Source: Actinomycetes bacterium (lineage in GTDB: Bacteria; Actinomycetota; Acidimicrobiia; Acidimicrobiales; Bog-793). Taken from it: a stretch of DNA of 53,028 bases. Below are positions 24,745 through 34,573 of this stretch, piece by piece. The translations under genes and the position numbers were made by a program. The notes below the pieces were generated by a model. The model searched no databases. It saw only the letters and a list, made by a program, of their open reading frames with translations, and was not told where the DNA came from. The stretch covers positions 1-53,028 of the forward strand of contig JAKABW010000003.1 in NCBI GenBank assembly GCA_021796535.1, written 5' to 3'. The first letter of the stretch is position 1. Each line of letters starts with the position of its first letter.

Positions 24745-26664
24745 ATGGGAAAGCACCCTTACTCACCAAAAAAATCCTACATGAGGGTTGCCGCAGCCTG
24801 TCCCACGATAAGTCTGGCCGACGTTACGGCAAACACTGAGCGTATAATCGCTTTGTACGAAGAAGCAACGGACAACGATGTCTTACTGGTAGTTTTTCCC
24901 GAAATGTCTCTCACCGGTTATACCATAGGCGATCTGGTCCAGCAAACCGCGCTGCTCGACAGAGCAGAGGAGGCCTTGGGAGAACTTGCCGCACTCACCA
25001 AAAACAAATCCTGCGCCATGGTGGTGGGCCTTCCTTTGCGCGCCGGCAACGGCCTTTACGACTGTGCGGCTCTTTGCGCCGAAGGAGACATAAAAGGCAT
25101 CGTTCCAAAATCCAATCTCCCCACTTACAACGAATTTTACGAAGACAGATGGTACCAAACCTTCGACGAAAAAGACTGTTTTTTGGAGCTCGGGGAAAAA
25201 TACGTTCCGTTCGGAACAAATTTGGTGTTTGACTTTTCGGGAACACTCTGCGGCATCGAAATATGCGAAGACTTATGGGTTCCGAAACCGCCCAGCGGCA
25301 CATTGGCCGAATACGGAGCCAAGATTATCGTCAATCCCTCTGCCTCCCCGGAACAGATCGGGAAATCGGAGTACAGGCGTCGGCTTGTCAATTCGCAGTC
25401 GGCCAGACTGATTTCTGCATATCTGTACGTTGGTTGTGACGTCAGCGAATCCACGTCGGAAATAGTCATGGGCGGGCATCAGCTGATTTCAGAAAATGGC
25501 CGCATTCTGGCCGAACGACTTCCTTTTTCCGAAAAGCGTTTGCTCATTGCGGACATTGACTTGGACCATCTGGCATTCGACAGGCGAAAGCACCACATCC
25601 AAACCAAGACCCACGGCAAAACTGTCGTCACCGTATCTCTGTCGCCGCGGCAGGAACACCTTGCCGCCGTGACAGACAAGAATCCCTTCCTCCCCCGGGA
25701 AAGCGACACGGAAAGAAAGGACAGACTCCGTACCGCCCTGTCCATACAGGCACAGGGGCTGGCCGCAAGGATGAAGGCAACAGACCAAAGCCGAATTGTC
25801 CTGGGGCTCAGCGGAGGATTGGATTCCACCCTGGCCCTTCTTGTGGCATGCGAAGCAAGTTCTCTCCTCGGGAGCAAAACCGCCGAAATGATTCATACCA
25901 TCGTCATGCCGGGACCCGCCAGCACGGAACGCACGCAGAACAACGCCAGGAAATTGGCGGCGACTCTGGGCGTCACCGGCAATGTGATACCCATAGACAA
26001 ACTGGTTGCCGCCGAGCTGGAAGCCCTGTCGCATGATGCCGAAACTCAAGACGCAACCTATGAGAATATTCAGGCCCGGGTCCGCACAAGCCTGCTCTTC
26101 AACTATGCCAACATGCACGGATGCATCGTGCTCGGTACCGGAGACCTGAGCGAAATCGCTCTGGGATGGTGTACCTACAACGCCGATCAACAAAGTCACT
26201 ACAACGTCAACTCCTCCGTGCCAAAGACGATGGTGCGCCACCTCATCTCCCATCTGGCCACGGAAGAAAAATACTCCTCCGTGTCGCTGCTGCTGCAAGA
26301 GATACTGGATACGCCGATATCTCCGGAGTTGACAAAAGGCGACACGGACGTTATCTCCCAGGCCACGGAGGATATCATCGGCCCCTATGAATTGCACGAC
26401 TTTTTCTTGTACCACCTCATCCGCTGGGGGGACACCGCCGAAAAAATTCTTTTTTTGGCAAAAACCGCCTTTTCCGACAGCTACGACCCCGAGATTATCG
26501 AACACTGGTTCAACGTGTTCATCACCAGGTTTACCTACAACCAATTCAAACGGGAAACCCTTCCCAACGGGCCAAAGGTGGGAAGCGTCAGCTTGAGCCC
26601 GCGCGGAGACTGGCGCATGCCGCCGGACATCTCCGGCACAGGACTTTGGCTGAGCGGCACCTAA
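24745..26664 (+). CDS. nadE: Glutamine-dependent NAD+ synthetase
   Basis: This 639-residue enzyme has two domains. The N-terminal amidase of the nitrilase fold has Glu53 in FPEMSLTGY, Lys122 in PKSNLP and Cys174 in GIEICEDLWVP, the Glu-Lys-Cys triad that frees ammonia from glutamine. The C-terminal synthetase has the ATP loop LGLSGGLDSTLAL near 352-364 and YNADQQSHYNVNSSVPKT. It amidates nicotinic acid adenine dinucleotide to NAD+, the last step of NAD synthesis. The length is normal for the glutamine-dependent form common in actinobacteria. GAGGT sits about six bases before the ATG. It converges with the transglutaminase gene, leaving 34 bases without an obvious terminator. Confidence 0.95.
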   Translation: MGKHPYSPKKSYMRVAAACPTISLADVTANTERIIALYEEATDNDVLLVVFPEMSLTGYTIGDLVQQTALLDRAEEALGELAALTKNKSCAMVVGLPLRAGNGLYDCAALCAEGDIKGIVPKSNLPTYNEFYEDRWYQTFDEKDCFLELGEKYVPFGTNLVFDFSGTLCGIEICEDLWVPKPPSGTLAEYGAKIIVNPSASPEQIGKSEYRRRLVNSQSARLISAYLYVGCDVSESTSEIVMGGHQLISENGRILAERLPFSEKRLLIADIDLDHLAFDRRKHHIQTKTHGKTVVTVSLSPRQEHLAAVTDKNPFLPRESDTERKDRLRTALSIQAQGLAARMKATDQSRIVLGLSGGLDSTLALLVACEASSLLGSKTAEMIHTIVMPGPASTERTQNNARKLAATLGVTGNVIPIDKLVAAELEALSHDAETQDATYENIQARVRTSLLFNYANMHGCIVLGTGDLSEIALGWCTYNADQQSHYNVNSSVPKTMVRHLISHLATEEKYSSVSLLLQEILDTPISPELTKGDTDVISQATEDIIGPYELHDFFLYHLIRWGDTAEKILFLAKTAFSDSYDPEIIEHWFNVFITRFTYNQFKRETLPNGPKVGSVSLSPRGDWRMPPDISGTGLWLSGT

Positions 26665-26698
26665 GCCCTCCAAAAACAGCTGAGGCAATCGGCGCTTG

Positions 26699-27538
26699 CT
26701 AGCCGACTTTGCGCAACTCCACGCTCACCGTAGCCTCCTCCACTTCCGGTCCGAAGTACACACCGCGTATGGGGGGAACGTCAAAGTAATCTCTCCCCCG
26801 GGCCAGGATTACGTAGCGTTCGTCGACCAATATGGCGTTGGTGGGATCAAAAGGGTACCAGTCCCCCAGCCATACCTCAAGCCAGGCATGACTGTTGCCG
26901 ATGGTCTTTGTTTTTTCCCTGTCCGTGACGTGGAAAAAATACCCGGAGACATACCTGGCGGGAATACCGATGCTCCTCAGAAGAGAAATACCGAGGTGGG
27001 CAAAATCTTGACAGACTCCGTACCCTTGGCGCCACGCCTCCGCCGCCGACGTGGAAATAGCCGTGCTCCCGGACCGATAAGACATTTCCCGTCTGATCCA
27101 GTTCATTATCGCCATCACCGCGTCTCTGGGGGGAAGATCCTTGGTCAGTTCAAAACAGATTTCACTCAGTTTTGCGTCAAAAGGCGCAACGGCGGTGGGA
27201 AGAATATATTCAACCAAGCCGTCATACCTTTTGTCCTCAAACAACCCCCGCCATGTAACCGAGGCGGGCGGTTCTTTTTTGTCTTCGGTTGTCACCTGTG
27301 AATTGATTTCGATTTCCAGGCTCTTGTGAGGTTTGGTTAGGTTGAAAAATATGACATTTGTGCCAAAATAATCCCGGTAGTGATGCATATAAGGAAACGG
27401 GCTGATTGTAGCCGAAATTCTCGTCACCCTCTGACGCTCCGTTTCCATCGGAATCATCCTGAGTTCGTTATAAGAACTGTCAACCAGATCCTTATACACG
27501 TAACGGGTTTTGTGGGAAATACCGATCGTCCAACTCAT
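26699..27538 (-). CDS. Transglutaminase-like cysteine peptidase
   Basis: This 279-residue protein has an N-terminal beta domain (about 1-85, bacterial transglutaminase N-region) and a transglutaminase core. Cys176 is in YGVCQDFAHLG, His217 in GNSHAWLEVW and Asp231 in WYPFDPTN. No signal peptide is seen, so it is cytosolic. It overlaps the next gene upstream by four bases and is the last of a trio with the alpha-E and circularly permuted ATP-grasp proteins. This set is widespread and is thought to make or process a small peptide; the product is not known. Confidence 0.9.
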   Translation of the reverse strand: MSWTIGISHKTRYVYKDLVDSSYNELRMIPMETERQRVTRISATISPFPYMHHYRDYFGTNVIFFNLTKPHKSLEIEINSQVTTEDKKEPPASVTWRGLFEDKRYDGLVEYILPTAVAPFDAKLSEICFELTKDLPPRDAVMAIMNWIRREMSYRSGSTAISTSAAEAWRQGYGVCQDFAHLGISLLRSIGIPARYVSGYFFHVTDREKTKTIGNSHAWLEVWLGDWYPFDPTNAILVDERYVILARGRDYFDVPPIRGVYFGPEVEEATVSVELRKVG

Positions 27539-28605
27539 CGCGGCCAGATCCTCGGCATGAAAGTCTTTGTCAAAATATCTGTCTCCTTTTCCGCCACAAA
27601 GCGGTGACGGTACAAATCGGCGGGCGAAACCGGATAAGAGCCGGAAAATGCCCGGCGGGCCGTTCTTTCTCTGTCGGTAAGCATCATGGACTGTGCGGAA
27701 TCCCAGAAAATTTCGCGGGTGAGATAGACGATAATTTCCAGAGAGTACCTGTAGACATCAAGCGCCACGGAACGCAAATCCTCAGTGGAAAAGACCTTCT
27801 TTTCAAAGAAGACCGACTTATATAAAGAGAGTAACGCCAAAGCATCGGCAAAAATTTCGTTGACGTGATCCACCTTATCGCTTTCGTTTACGTATTCCTC
27901 ATCCGCCACGGAGTCAAAATAGGCTTTGGCCAGACGCAGAGAAAAATCAATACTCCCGGGGAAATTCCTGTCAAACACCAAAAGCTCCGCTATGTGCCTG
28001 ATGTCGGCAGGAAGAGCGTATTTTTTCACATACAAATCAGCCGAAGACAACAAATCCAGCAAAGCTTTCCATGTATATTGCAGTTCGTCGTCATCAAGCA
28101 ATGTGTTGTAGAGCAGATAACTCACATATCGTATTCTTTCCATATGACGGCTGAGCAGAATAAGTTTTTTTGCCGTGTCGGTATAGGTAAGGGTATCCAA
28201 AATACCCCAGCCCATCAAAATTTTTCCCTCTATTTCGGATATGTTTTCCAATGAGTGAAAATATATTTGCTGATCCAAGTCGGGAAAAATAAAGATGGGA
28301 CTCCAACACAACCCGTTTAAACATTCGAAAAACTCTTTGCTCAGGTAAAAGCGCGAGGTTTTCAGGGAAAAGGAAACTTCTTTCATATATTTGCGGAGAG
28401 TACCCAGGTGCCTGGAACGCAGATCGTTTCCCCGGTCGTCGTAATTCAACAACTCATGATATTCAAACACTTTTTCAAATATTTTCTGCGAGTGCAGTTG
28501 CTTATTCTCCAAATCTACTTCGCAGAATAAAGCGGCGTTATAAAATTTTTCCAGTTGGGCTCCCATGTCGAACAGAGAACGCTCCACACTTTTTTTCATA
28601 TCCAC
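27535..28605 (-). CDS. Alpha-E domain protein (DUF403)
   Basis: This 356-residue, mostly helical protein has the opening LLSRHMERIRYVSYLLYNTLLDD about 170 residues in. The family phrase is normally N-terminal, so this protein carries an unusual N-terminal region of about 150 residues. Paired acidic and Arg residues follow through the helices, and the C-terminal part has SLEIIVYLTREIFWDSAQS. Alpha-E proteins accompany circularly permuted ATP-grasp enzymes. Their exact job is unknown. It sits between that ATP-grasp gene and the transglutaminase. The call rests on the neighbours as much as on sequence. Confidence 0.7.
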   Translation of the reverse strand: MDMKKSVERSLFDMGAQLEKFYNAALFCEVDLENKQLHSQKIFEKVFEYHELLNYDDRGNDLRSRHLGTLRKYMKEVSFSLKTSRFYLSKEFFECLNGLCWSPIFIFPDLDQQIYFHSLENISEIEGKILMGWGILDTLTYTDTAKKLILLSRHMERIRYVSYLLYNTLLDDDELQYTWKALLDLLSSADLYVKKYALPADIRHIAELLVFDRNFPGSIDFSLRLAKAYFDSVADEEYVNESDKVDHVNEIFADALALLSLYKSVFFEKKVFSTEDLRSVALDVYRYSLEIIVYLTREIFWDSAQSMMLTDRERTARRAFSGSYPVSPADLYRHRFVAEKETDILTKTFMPRIWPR

Positions 28606-28656
28606 CTCGCATTTTCCGGCTTGTCATCGCTTACGTCAATTGATACCAGTCATCTT

Positions 28657-30153
28657 TCAAATCTTTTCCAAAGAACTTGCTTCCTTGTCGGGAGAGGCCT
28701 CCCAAAACACATGTGGCTTCATCTCCGTTACCCACGTATCTTTTGAACCTCCGCCCCGGCTTGAGTTGACTATCAGATTGTCCCTCTCGGCCGAGACTCG
28801 CGTGAGCCCGCCCTTCAACACAAAAATGCCGTCGCCGTCATTGACGGCAAAAGGCCTGAAATCGATATGCCTTGCTTTCAGCTTCCCACCTTCCATGACC
28901 GGAGCCGAGGAAAGATTGACCACTTCCTGAGCTATGTAATCTCTGGGGCGTTGCCAAAGCTCCGCTCTCAGTGCCTCCAACTCTTTTTCCTCTGCCTGTG
29001 GTCCTATCACGATTCCGTGTCCCCCCGAACCGTTGGCGGGCTTTATCACCAGTTTTTCCATATTGTCGAGCACGTAATGCAACTCGTCGCGCTCTTCCAA
29101 TCTGTAAGTGGGAACGTTGGGCAGAAGCGGCTCTTCGCCGAGGTAATACCTGATGAAATCGGGAACATACGTGTAGACCAACTTGTCGTCGGCCACACCG
29201 TTTCCCACGGCATTCACGATACTTAAATTCCCGGCAATGGCGGCGTTGATGAGACCGGGACATCCCAAAAGGGAGTCGTGTCGGAAATGTACCGGGTCCA
29301 AAAAATCGTCATCCATTCTTTTGTAGATAACGTCCACCCTCTCCGGTCCCCTCCCTGTTTTTAGGTAGCAGACATTGTCCATACAGACCAGGTCGCTCCC
29401 TTCGACGAGCTCGACACCGAGTCTTATCGCCAGGTAGGAATGTTCGAAATAGGCGGAGTTGTATACTCCGGGAGTAAGGAGCACCACTTTACAGTTTTTT
29501 CCGGCACCGGGGGGTTTGGCGGCAGTCAAAGCTTTGGCGAGGTGCGGAATGTAGTCGTTCAGCTTTTCCACCTCGTATTCGCGGAGCAATTCAGAGAAAA
29601 CCGTTTCCATCGTTTTCCTGTTCTCCAGGACATAGGCCACCCCGGAAGGAACCCTGATGTTGTCCTCCATGACGTAAAAATTGCCGTCGGCGTTCCTCAC
29701 CACGTCAATGCCGGCTATTACGATACGGTTTTTTTCAGGGAACCCGATATTGCAAGCTTCCCTGTAATATTGACCGGACGACATGATGATTTTTTTCGGT
29801 ATGACCCCGTCCCTGAAAACATGTCCCTCGCCGTAAATGTCGTCCAAGAAGTATTCCAAAGCCTTGACGCGCTGCCTGACGCCGGCTTCTATAAGCGAGA
29901 ATTCTTTTTTTTCGATAATTCTGGGTATGACGTCAAGCGGGAAGGGTCTCTCCGCTCCCGATACGGAGAAGGTCACCCCTCTCTGTTTCCTATAGGCCTC
30001 GCTGTCTTTGATCCTACGCTCTATCTCGTCTTTGCCCAAACCGCAAATTGTTTTGTGCAAGGATTTTTGAACGTCTCTGATTTTTGCCCCGGAGTCTGTG
30101 TATTCGTCATAACCCGCAAATGCCAGATTCTCTCCGTCCGAAAGGTACTCCAT
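28657..30153 (-). CDS. Circularly permuted ATP-grasp type 2 protein
   Basis: The protein has about 498 residues. Landmarks of the DUF404/DUF407 family are ALEYFLDDIYGEGHVFRDG, QYYREACNIGF, VMEDNIRVPSGVAYVLENR, LTPGVYNSAYFEHSYLA, VDVIYKRMDDDFLDP and KPANGSGGHGIVIGP (the ATP-binding lysine and glycine-rich loop). These enzymes form amide-type bonds with ATP. With the transglutaminase and alpha-E protein it forms the known trio. The start is uncertain: an ATG at 30153 fits the family better than an upstream GTG at 30225, and neither has a clear ribosome site. Confidence 0.85.
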   Translation of the reverse strand: MEYLSDGENLAFAGYDEYTDSGAKIRDVQKSLHKTICGLGKDEIERRIKDSEAYRKQRGVTFSVSGAERPFPLDVIPRIIEKKEFSLIEAGVRQRVKALEYFLDDIYGEGHVFRDGVIPKKIIMSSGQYYREACNIGFPEKNRIVIAGIDVVRNADGNFYVMEDNIRVPSGVAYVLENRKTMETVFSELLREYEVEKLNDYIPHLAKALTAAKPPGAGKNCKVVLLTPGVYNSAYFEHSYLAIRLGVELVEGSDLVCMDNVCYLKTGRGPERVDVIYKRMDDDFLDPVHFRHDSLLGCPGLINAAIAGNLSIVNAVGNGVADDKLVYTYVPDFIRYYLGEEPLLPNVPTYRLEERDELHYVLDNMEKLVIKPANGSGGHGIVIGPQAEEKELEALRAELWQRPRDYIAQEVVNLSSAPVMEGGKLKARHIDFRPFAVNDGDGIFVLKGGLTRVSAERDNLIVNSSRGGGSKDTWVTEMKPHVFWEASPDKEASSLEKI

Positions 30154-30309
30154 ATATAAGTGATACAGAGCGAATGTTTCCCCATTATTTCGAACAAAAA
30201 CACTTTTTGTTACGGAGAGAACCACAAAAGAGTTTTGCCGGACAACAAATACCGTCCGCGTCCGGTGGCCACGCCGGACAAGCCGAAAAATCCGTGTTTT
30301 CCGCAGGCC

Positions 30310-30795
30310 TTATGAGCGGCGGGCGGCCAAAAATCCGGTCAGTTTGTCAAAATGCTGAGCGAAGCCGTACCTCATCCCCTCTGCGGCCGCCTTTGCGTCC
30401 GGACCGACGCTGTTGAGGGTAATTTTCAGTTTGAGTTTGCTTCCGGAATCCTCCGGATAGAGATAAAGCTCGCATGTCTGATCGATTTCCGTGTTTTCCC
30501 TCGAGCCTTCCGTCCAGCTTTTCGCCGAATAGGCCAGCATCGAATTCTCTTCCATTTTTACATACTCGCCTTCCATCGGCCATCTGGTGCCTTTGTAAGG
30601 ACCCATGGCTTCGCCGGCTTCCATAACGATATAGATTCGCCCCCCGACGCGCGGGTCTGCTTCGCATTCGGGTATGATCACATTATCCGGACCCCACCAC
30701 TGCCGGATCTGTTCCGGATCGGTCCAGGCCCGCCAGAGTTCTTCGGGGGAGGCATCGTAGATTCTTTCAAATTCGACTTCGTCAACGGGCGTCAT
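30310..30795 (-). CDS. AHSA1/SRPBCC-domain protein
   Basis: This 161-residue START-like protein has the AHSA1 opening RIYDASPEELWRAWTDPEQI and then QWWGPDNVIIPECEADPRVG, and GAEGMRYG-like residues near the end. Genes of this type are often paired with an ArsR-family regulator, as here, with a four-base overlap (ATGA). The ligand or function is unknown. It has no link to the SRPBCC protein of the tetronate cluster beyond the fold. Confidence 0.85.
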   Translation of the reverse strand: MTPVDEVEFERIYDASPEELWRAWTDPEQIRQWWGPDNVIIPECEADPRVGGRIYIVMEAGEAMGPYKGTRWPMEGEYVKMEENSMLAYSAKSWTEGSRENTEIDQTCELYLYPEDSGSKLKLKITLNSVGPDAKAAAEGMRYGFAQHFDKLTGFLAARRS

Positions 30796-31115
30796 CTTTT
30801 ATCCTTTCTCTCGGTCAGGTGTCCGTCGAGACGCGCCAACCGGTTGTCCCAAAGCACGGTAAACGATTTCACCCATTCGTCCAATTGGCAAAAAGCCTCG
30901 GGTATCAAAGAATAGATACGCTTTTGGGCAGCAGTTTTTGCCACGACCAAGCCTGCATCGTTTAGAATCTTCAAATGTTTGGATGCCTGAGGCTGTCCGA
31001 TATCCAATAATTTCGCACACTCATTAACAGAATATGGCCGCTCTTTCAGCAATTCGACCATATGGAGTCTGGTCGGTTCAGCAAGCGCCTTCAATGTTTC
31101 CGTAAGCACCGTCAT
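30792..31115 (-). CDS. ArsR/SmtB-family regulator
   Basis: This 107-residue winged-helix protein has ALAEPTRLHMVELLKERPY, then AKLLDIGQPQASKHLKILND as the recognition helix-turn-helix and a wing with AAQKRIYSL. No metal-binding Cys pattern is seen, so it is not an obvious metal sensor. The ATG at 31115 is preferred to an upstream in-frame start that would add 25 hydrophobic residues. It lies just below a 10-bp inverted repeat that should be its own operator. It probably controls itself and the AHSA1 gene. Confidence 0.88.
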   Translation of the reverse strand: MTVLTETLKALAEPTRLHMVELLKERPYSVNECAKLLDIGQPQASKHLKILNDAGLVVAKTAAQKRIYSLIPEAFCQLDEWVKSFTVLWDNRLARLDGHLTERKDKR

Positions 31116-31126
31116 AATATACCACT

Positions 31127-31158
31127 TAAAGAATATATATGTAAAGGAATATTCTTTA
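31127..31158. promoter_or_regulatory. Inverted repeat, probable ArsR operator
   Basis: TAAAGAATAT (31127-31136) and ATATTCTTTA (31149-31158) form a perfect dyad 12-40 bases before the arsR start. The position fits autoregulation. Confidence 0.55.
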
Positions 31159-31163
31159 CACAG

Positions 31164-31208
31164 AATAAAAAATGTCCGGGCGAAACCCAAAGGCTTCTCC
31201 CGGACATT
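31164..31208 (-). terminator. Rho-independent terminator of groES-groEL
   Basis: A 10-bp stem, AATGTCCGGG and CCCGGACATT, encloses an inner GAA-CC/GG-TTC stem. On the minus strand it is followed by a run of T bases. It lies 27 bases after the groEL stop. Confidence 0.8.
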
Positions 31209-31234
31209 GACACTCGTTGATTTGAGCGGTAAAA

Positions 31235-33171
<1,937 letters not shown>

Positions 33172-33243
33172 TTGTTGGCCTCCTATTTTCCTTTATTTAT
33201 CGCCATTTGCCGTTTCCGCTCGGGAATACCGACATGTAATGTT

Positions 33244-33268
33244 TGGCACTCTATACTATCGAGTGCCA
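33244..33268. promoter_or_regulatory. CIRCE operator (HrcA site)
   Basis: TGGCACTC, nine bases, GAGTGCCA. This is the CIRCE pattern (TTAGCACTC-N9-GAGTGCTAA) with 8-bp arms and the standard spacing. It sits at the transcription start region of groES-groEL. The second groES has none in front. Confidence 0.9.
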
Positions 33269-33296
33269 GTATATGTCTTTTTTTGCTCCTTGGCAA
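33268..33296 (-). promoter_or_regulatory. Promoter of groES-groEL
   Basis: On the minus strand TTGCCA (33291-33296) is followed by exactly 17 bases and TATACT (33268-33273). The start site would fall within the CIRCE dyad, so HrcA binding would block it. Confidence 0.75.
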
Positions 33297-33361
33297 CTCA
33301 TATCGGAAATATAAAGAAAATTTTACCGCTTCGCGTCATCTTCCCAAGGAAAGCCCGAAGG

Positions 33362-33628
33362 TCAGAATACGCCCAACAGCTCGCTTGCGTCTATGATCAA
33401 ATAGTCGATACCGTCAAGTCTGGTTTCCGTTCCGGAATATTTGGGAAACAAAACCTTTTCTCCGACTTTGACTTTGATATCCTCATCCTCACCGACCGCT
33501 ACGACTTCGCCCTGCTGGGGCTTTTCTTTGGCGGTGTCGGGAATGACAAGCCCGGAAGATGTTACGCTTTCTTCCTCCAGCAACTTCAACAGAACACGCC
33601 CTCCCAGCGGTCTTATCGGTGCACTCAT
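33362..33628 (-). CDS. Second, short GroES paralogue
   Basis: This 88-residue co-chaperonin-like protein begins RPLGGRVLLKLLEEESVTSS and has [17 protein letters not shown], shared with the main GroES. Between GEDEDI and KVKVGEKVLF it lacks about six to nine residues that form the roof hairpin in the main GroES. The C-terminus is DASELLGVF rather than the usual end. Upstream it has a good ribosome site (GAAAGGA) but no CIRCE. It is intact. It may cap GroEL with altered properties, make mixed rings, or be a phage Gp31-like variant of internal origin. It lies between the glutaredoxin gene and the groE promoter, in the same direction. Confidence 0.9.
   Translation of the reverse strand: MSAPIRPLGGRVLLKLLEEESVTSSGLVIPDTAKEKPQQGEVVAVGEDEDIKVKVGEKVLFPKYSGTETRLDGIDYLIIDASELLGVF
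33491..33556. repeat. 66-bp stretch shared by the two groES genes, copy 2
   Basis: Counterpart of 33040-33105, with three differences. Two of them change the codons on either side of the sequence for GEV(I/V)AVG and one lies in the SGLV region. Confidence 0.8.
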
Positions 33629-33665
33629 TTTTCTGATCCTTTCTTGTCTTGTTTTCCGGCAACGT

Positions 33666-33932
33666 TCAAATTGTTTGCTTCAGCCCCAAAAGCTGCGATA
33701 TCTTCTTCTGGTCAAACCCTATGACAATCCGGCCGTCAATTTCGATCACGGGGACCCCCATCTGTCCTGACCTTTTGACAAGATCGGCCGCGGCTCTGCG
33801 GTCTTTGGAGACGTCTATTTCCTTATAAGGTATTTTACTCTCCCTCAAAAAAGACTTGGCCCTGCTGCACCAAGGACATGTCGGAGTGGTGAATACCAAT
33901 ACGCGGTGTTGTTTTGCTGTCTCCATTTCCAT
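33666..33932 (-). CDS. Glutaredoxin-like protein
   Basis: This 88-residue thioredoxin-fold protein has the redox motif TCPWCSRAK (Cys19, Cys22), the cis-Pro loop GVPVIEIDG and the C-terminal GFDQKKISQLLGL. The CPWC motif and GF-D ending are found in small actinobacterial glutaredoxin/mycoredoxin/NrdH-like proteins; the exact class is not certain. GGGAGA lies six bases before the ATG. A 40-bp palindrome with a CsoR/CstR-like core is just upstream, hinting at control by copper or reactive sulfur. Confidence 0.9.
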   Translation of the reverse strand: MEMETAKQHRVLVFTTPTCPWCSRAKSFLRESKIPYKEIDVSKDRRAAADLVKRSGQMGVPVIEIDGRIVIGFDQKKISQLLGLKQTI

Positions 33933-33950
33933 GACTGTTCTCCCGGATAG

Positions 33951-33990
33951 CTATAATTGACATACCCCAATAGGTATATGTCAATTATAG
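33951..33990. promoter_or_regulatory. 40-bp palindrome upstream of glutaredoxin
   Basis: CTATAATTGACATA (33951-33964) and TATGTCAATTATAG (33977-33990) are perfect 14-bp arms. The centre also holds ATACC-N6-GGTAT (33962-33977), like the operators of CsoR/CstR-type repressors. TATAAT occurs in both arms, so a promoter may overlap. It ends 19 bases before the gene. Confidence 0.55.
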
Positions 33991-34048
33991 CGCCGCACTT
34001 ATCCGGAATATTACGCCAAAGTATTTTTCTGACGAATGTCCTTTCGCG

Positions 34049-34088
34049 AAAAATCCCGCTCGGTGTGAAAACTCACATCCGCCGGGAT
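34049..34088 (-). terminator. Terminator of ndk
   Basis: On the minus strand ATCCCG and CGGGAT enclose a smaller GTGA/TCAC hairpin and are followed by TTTTT. It lies 33 bases after the ndk stop. Confidence 0.65.
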
Positions 34089-34120
34089 ATTTGATAAATG
34101 CCCGATGTCGGCAGTTCTGC

Positions 34121-34552
34121 CTAGGAATCCGTTTCTTCCGGCAGAAGCTCGGGAAAGAACAGGGCTATCTCCCTTGCCGCGGCTTCCGGACTGTCGGAGC
34201 CGTGTACCAAATTTTCCGATGCATGCACACCGAAGTCTCCGCGGATTGTCCCGGGTCTGGCTTCGGCTGGGTTGGTTTCACCGATCATGGCTCTGGCGGC
34301 CAGCCAGGCCCCGGGTAACCGAGATTCCAACACCATGACAAACGAGGGCGACCTGGTTATAAAGTCCATCAGATCCGGGTAAAAGGATCGCCCCTCGTGT
34401 TCGATATAGTGCTCTTTTGCCAACTCGCGGTCAATATGTCGCAATTCGGCGGCAACCAACCTCAGGCCCTTTTTCTCAAAACGGCCTATGATTTCCCCCA
34501 ACAGCCCCCGCTCCACGGCATCGGGCTTGCATATGATAAGTGTTCTGCTCAT
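34121..34552 (-). CDS. ndk: Nucleoside diphosphate kinase
   Basis: This 143-residue enzyme begins RTLIICKPDAVERGLLGEI and has the phosphohistidine His117 in ENLVHGSDS, with GTIRGDFG before it. It moves the gamma phosphate from ATP to NDPs and keeps the NTP pool. The length and motif order are normal, with a short acidic tail PEETDS. It lies 21 bases after folC and is followed by a clear terminator, so it ends the tig-clpP-clpX-folC-ndk unit. Confidence 0.97.
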   Translation of the reverse strand: MSRTLIICKPDAVERGLLGEIIGRFEKKGLRLVAAELRHIDRELAKEHYIEHEGRSFYPDLMDFITRSPSFVMVLESRLPGAWLAARAMIGETNPAEARPGTIRGDFGVHASENLVHGSDSPEAAAREIALFFPELLPEETDS

Positions 34553-34573
34553 TAAGTCACCAGGATAGCTTAT

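Noticed and set aside
25489-26688. 399-codon open frame antisense to nadE
   Set aside because: It lies wholly within the coding strand of a clear NAD synthetase and has no family features.
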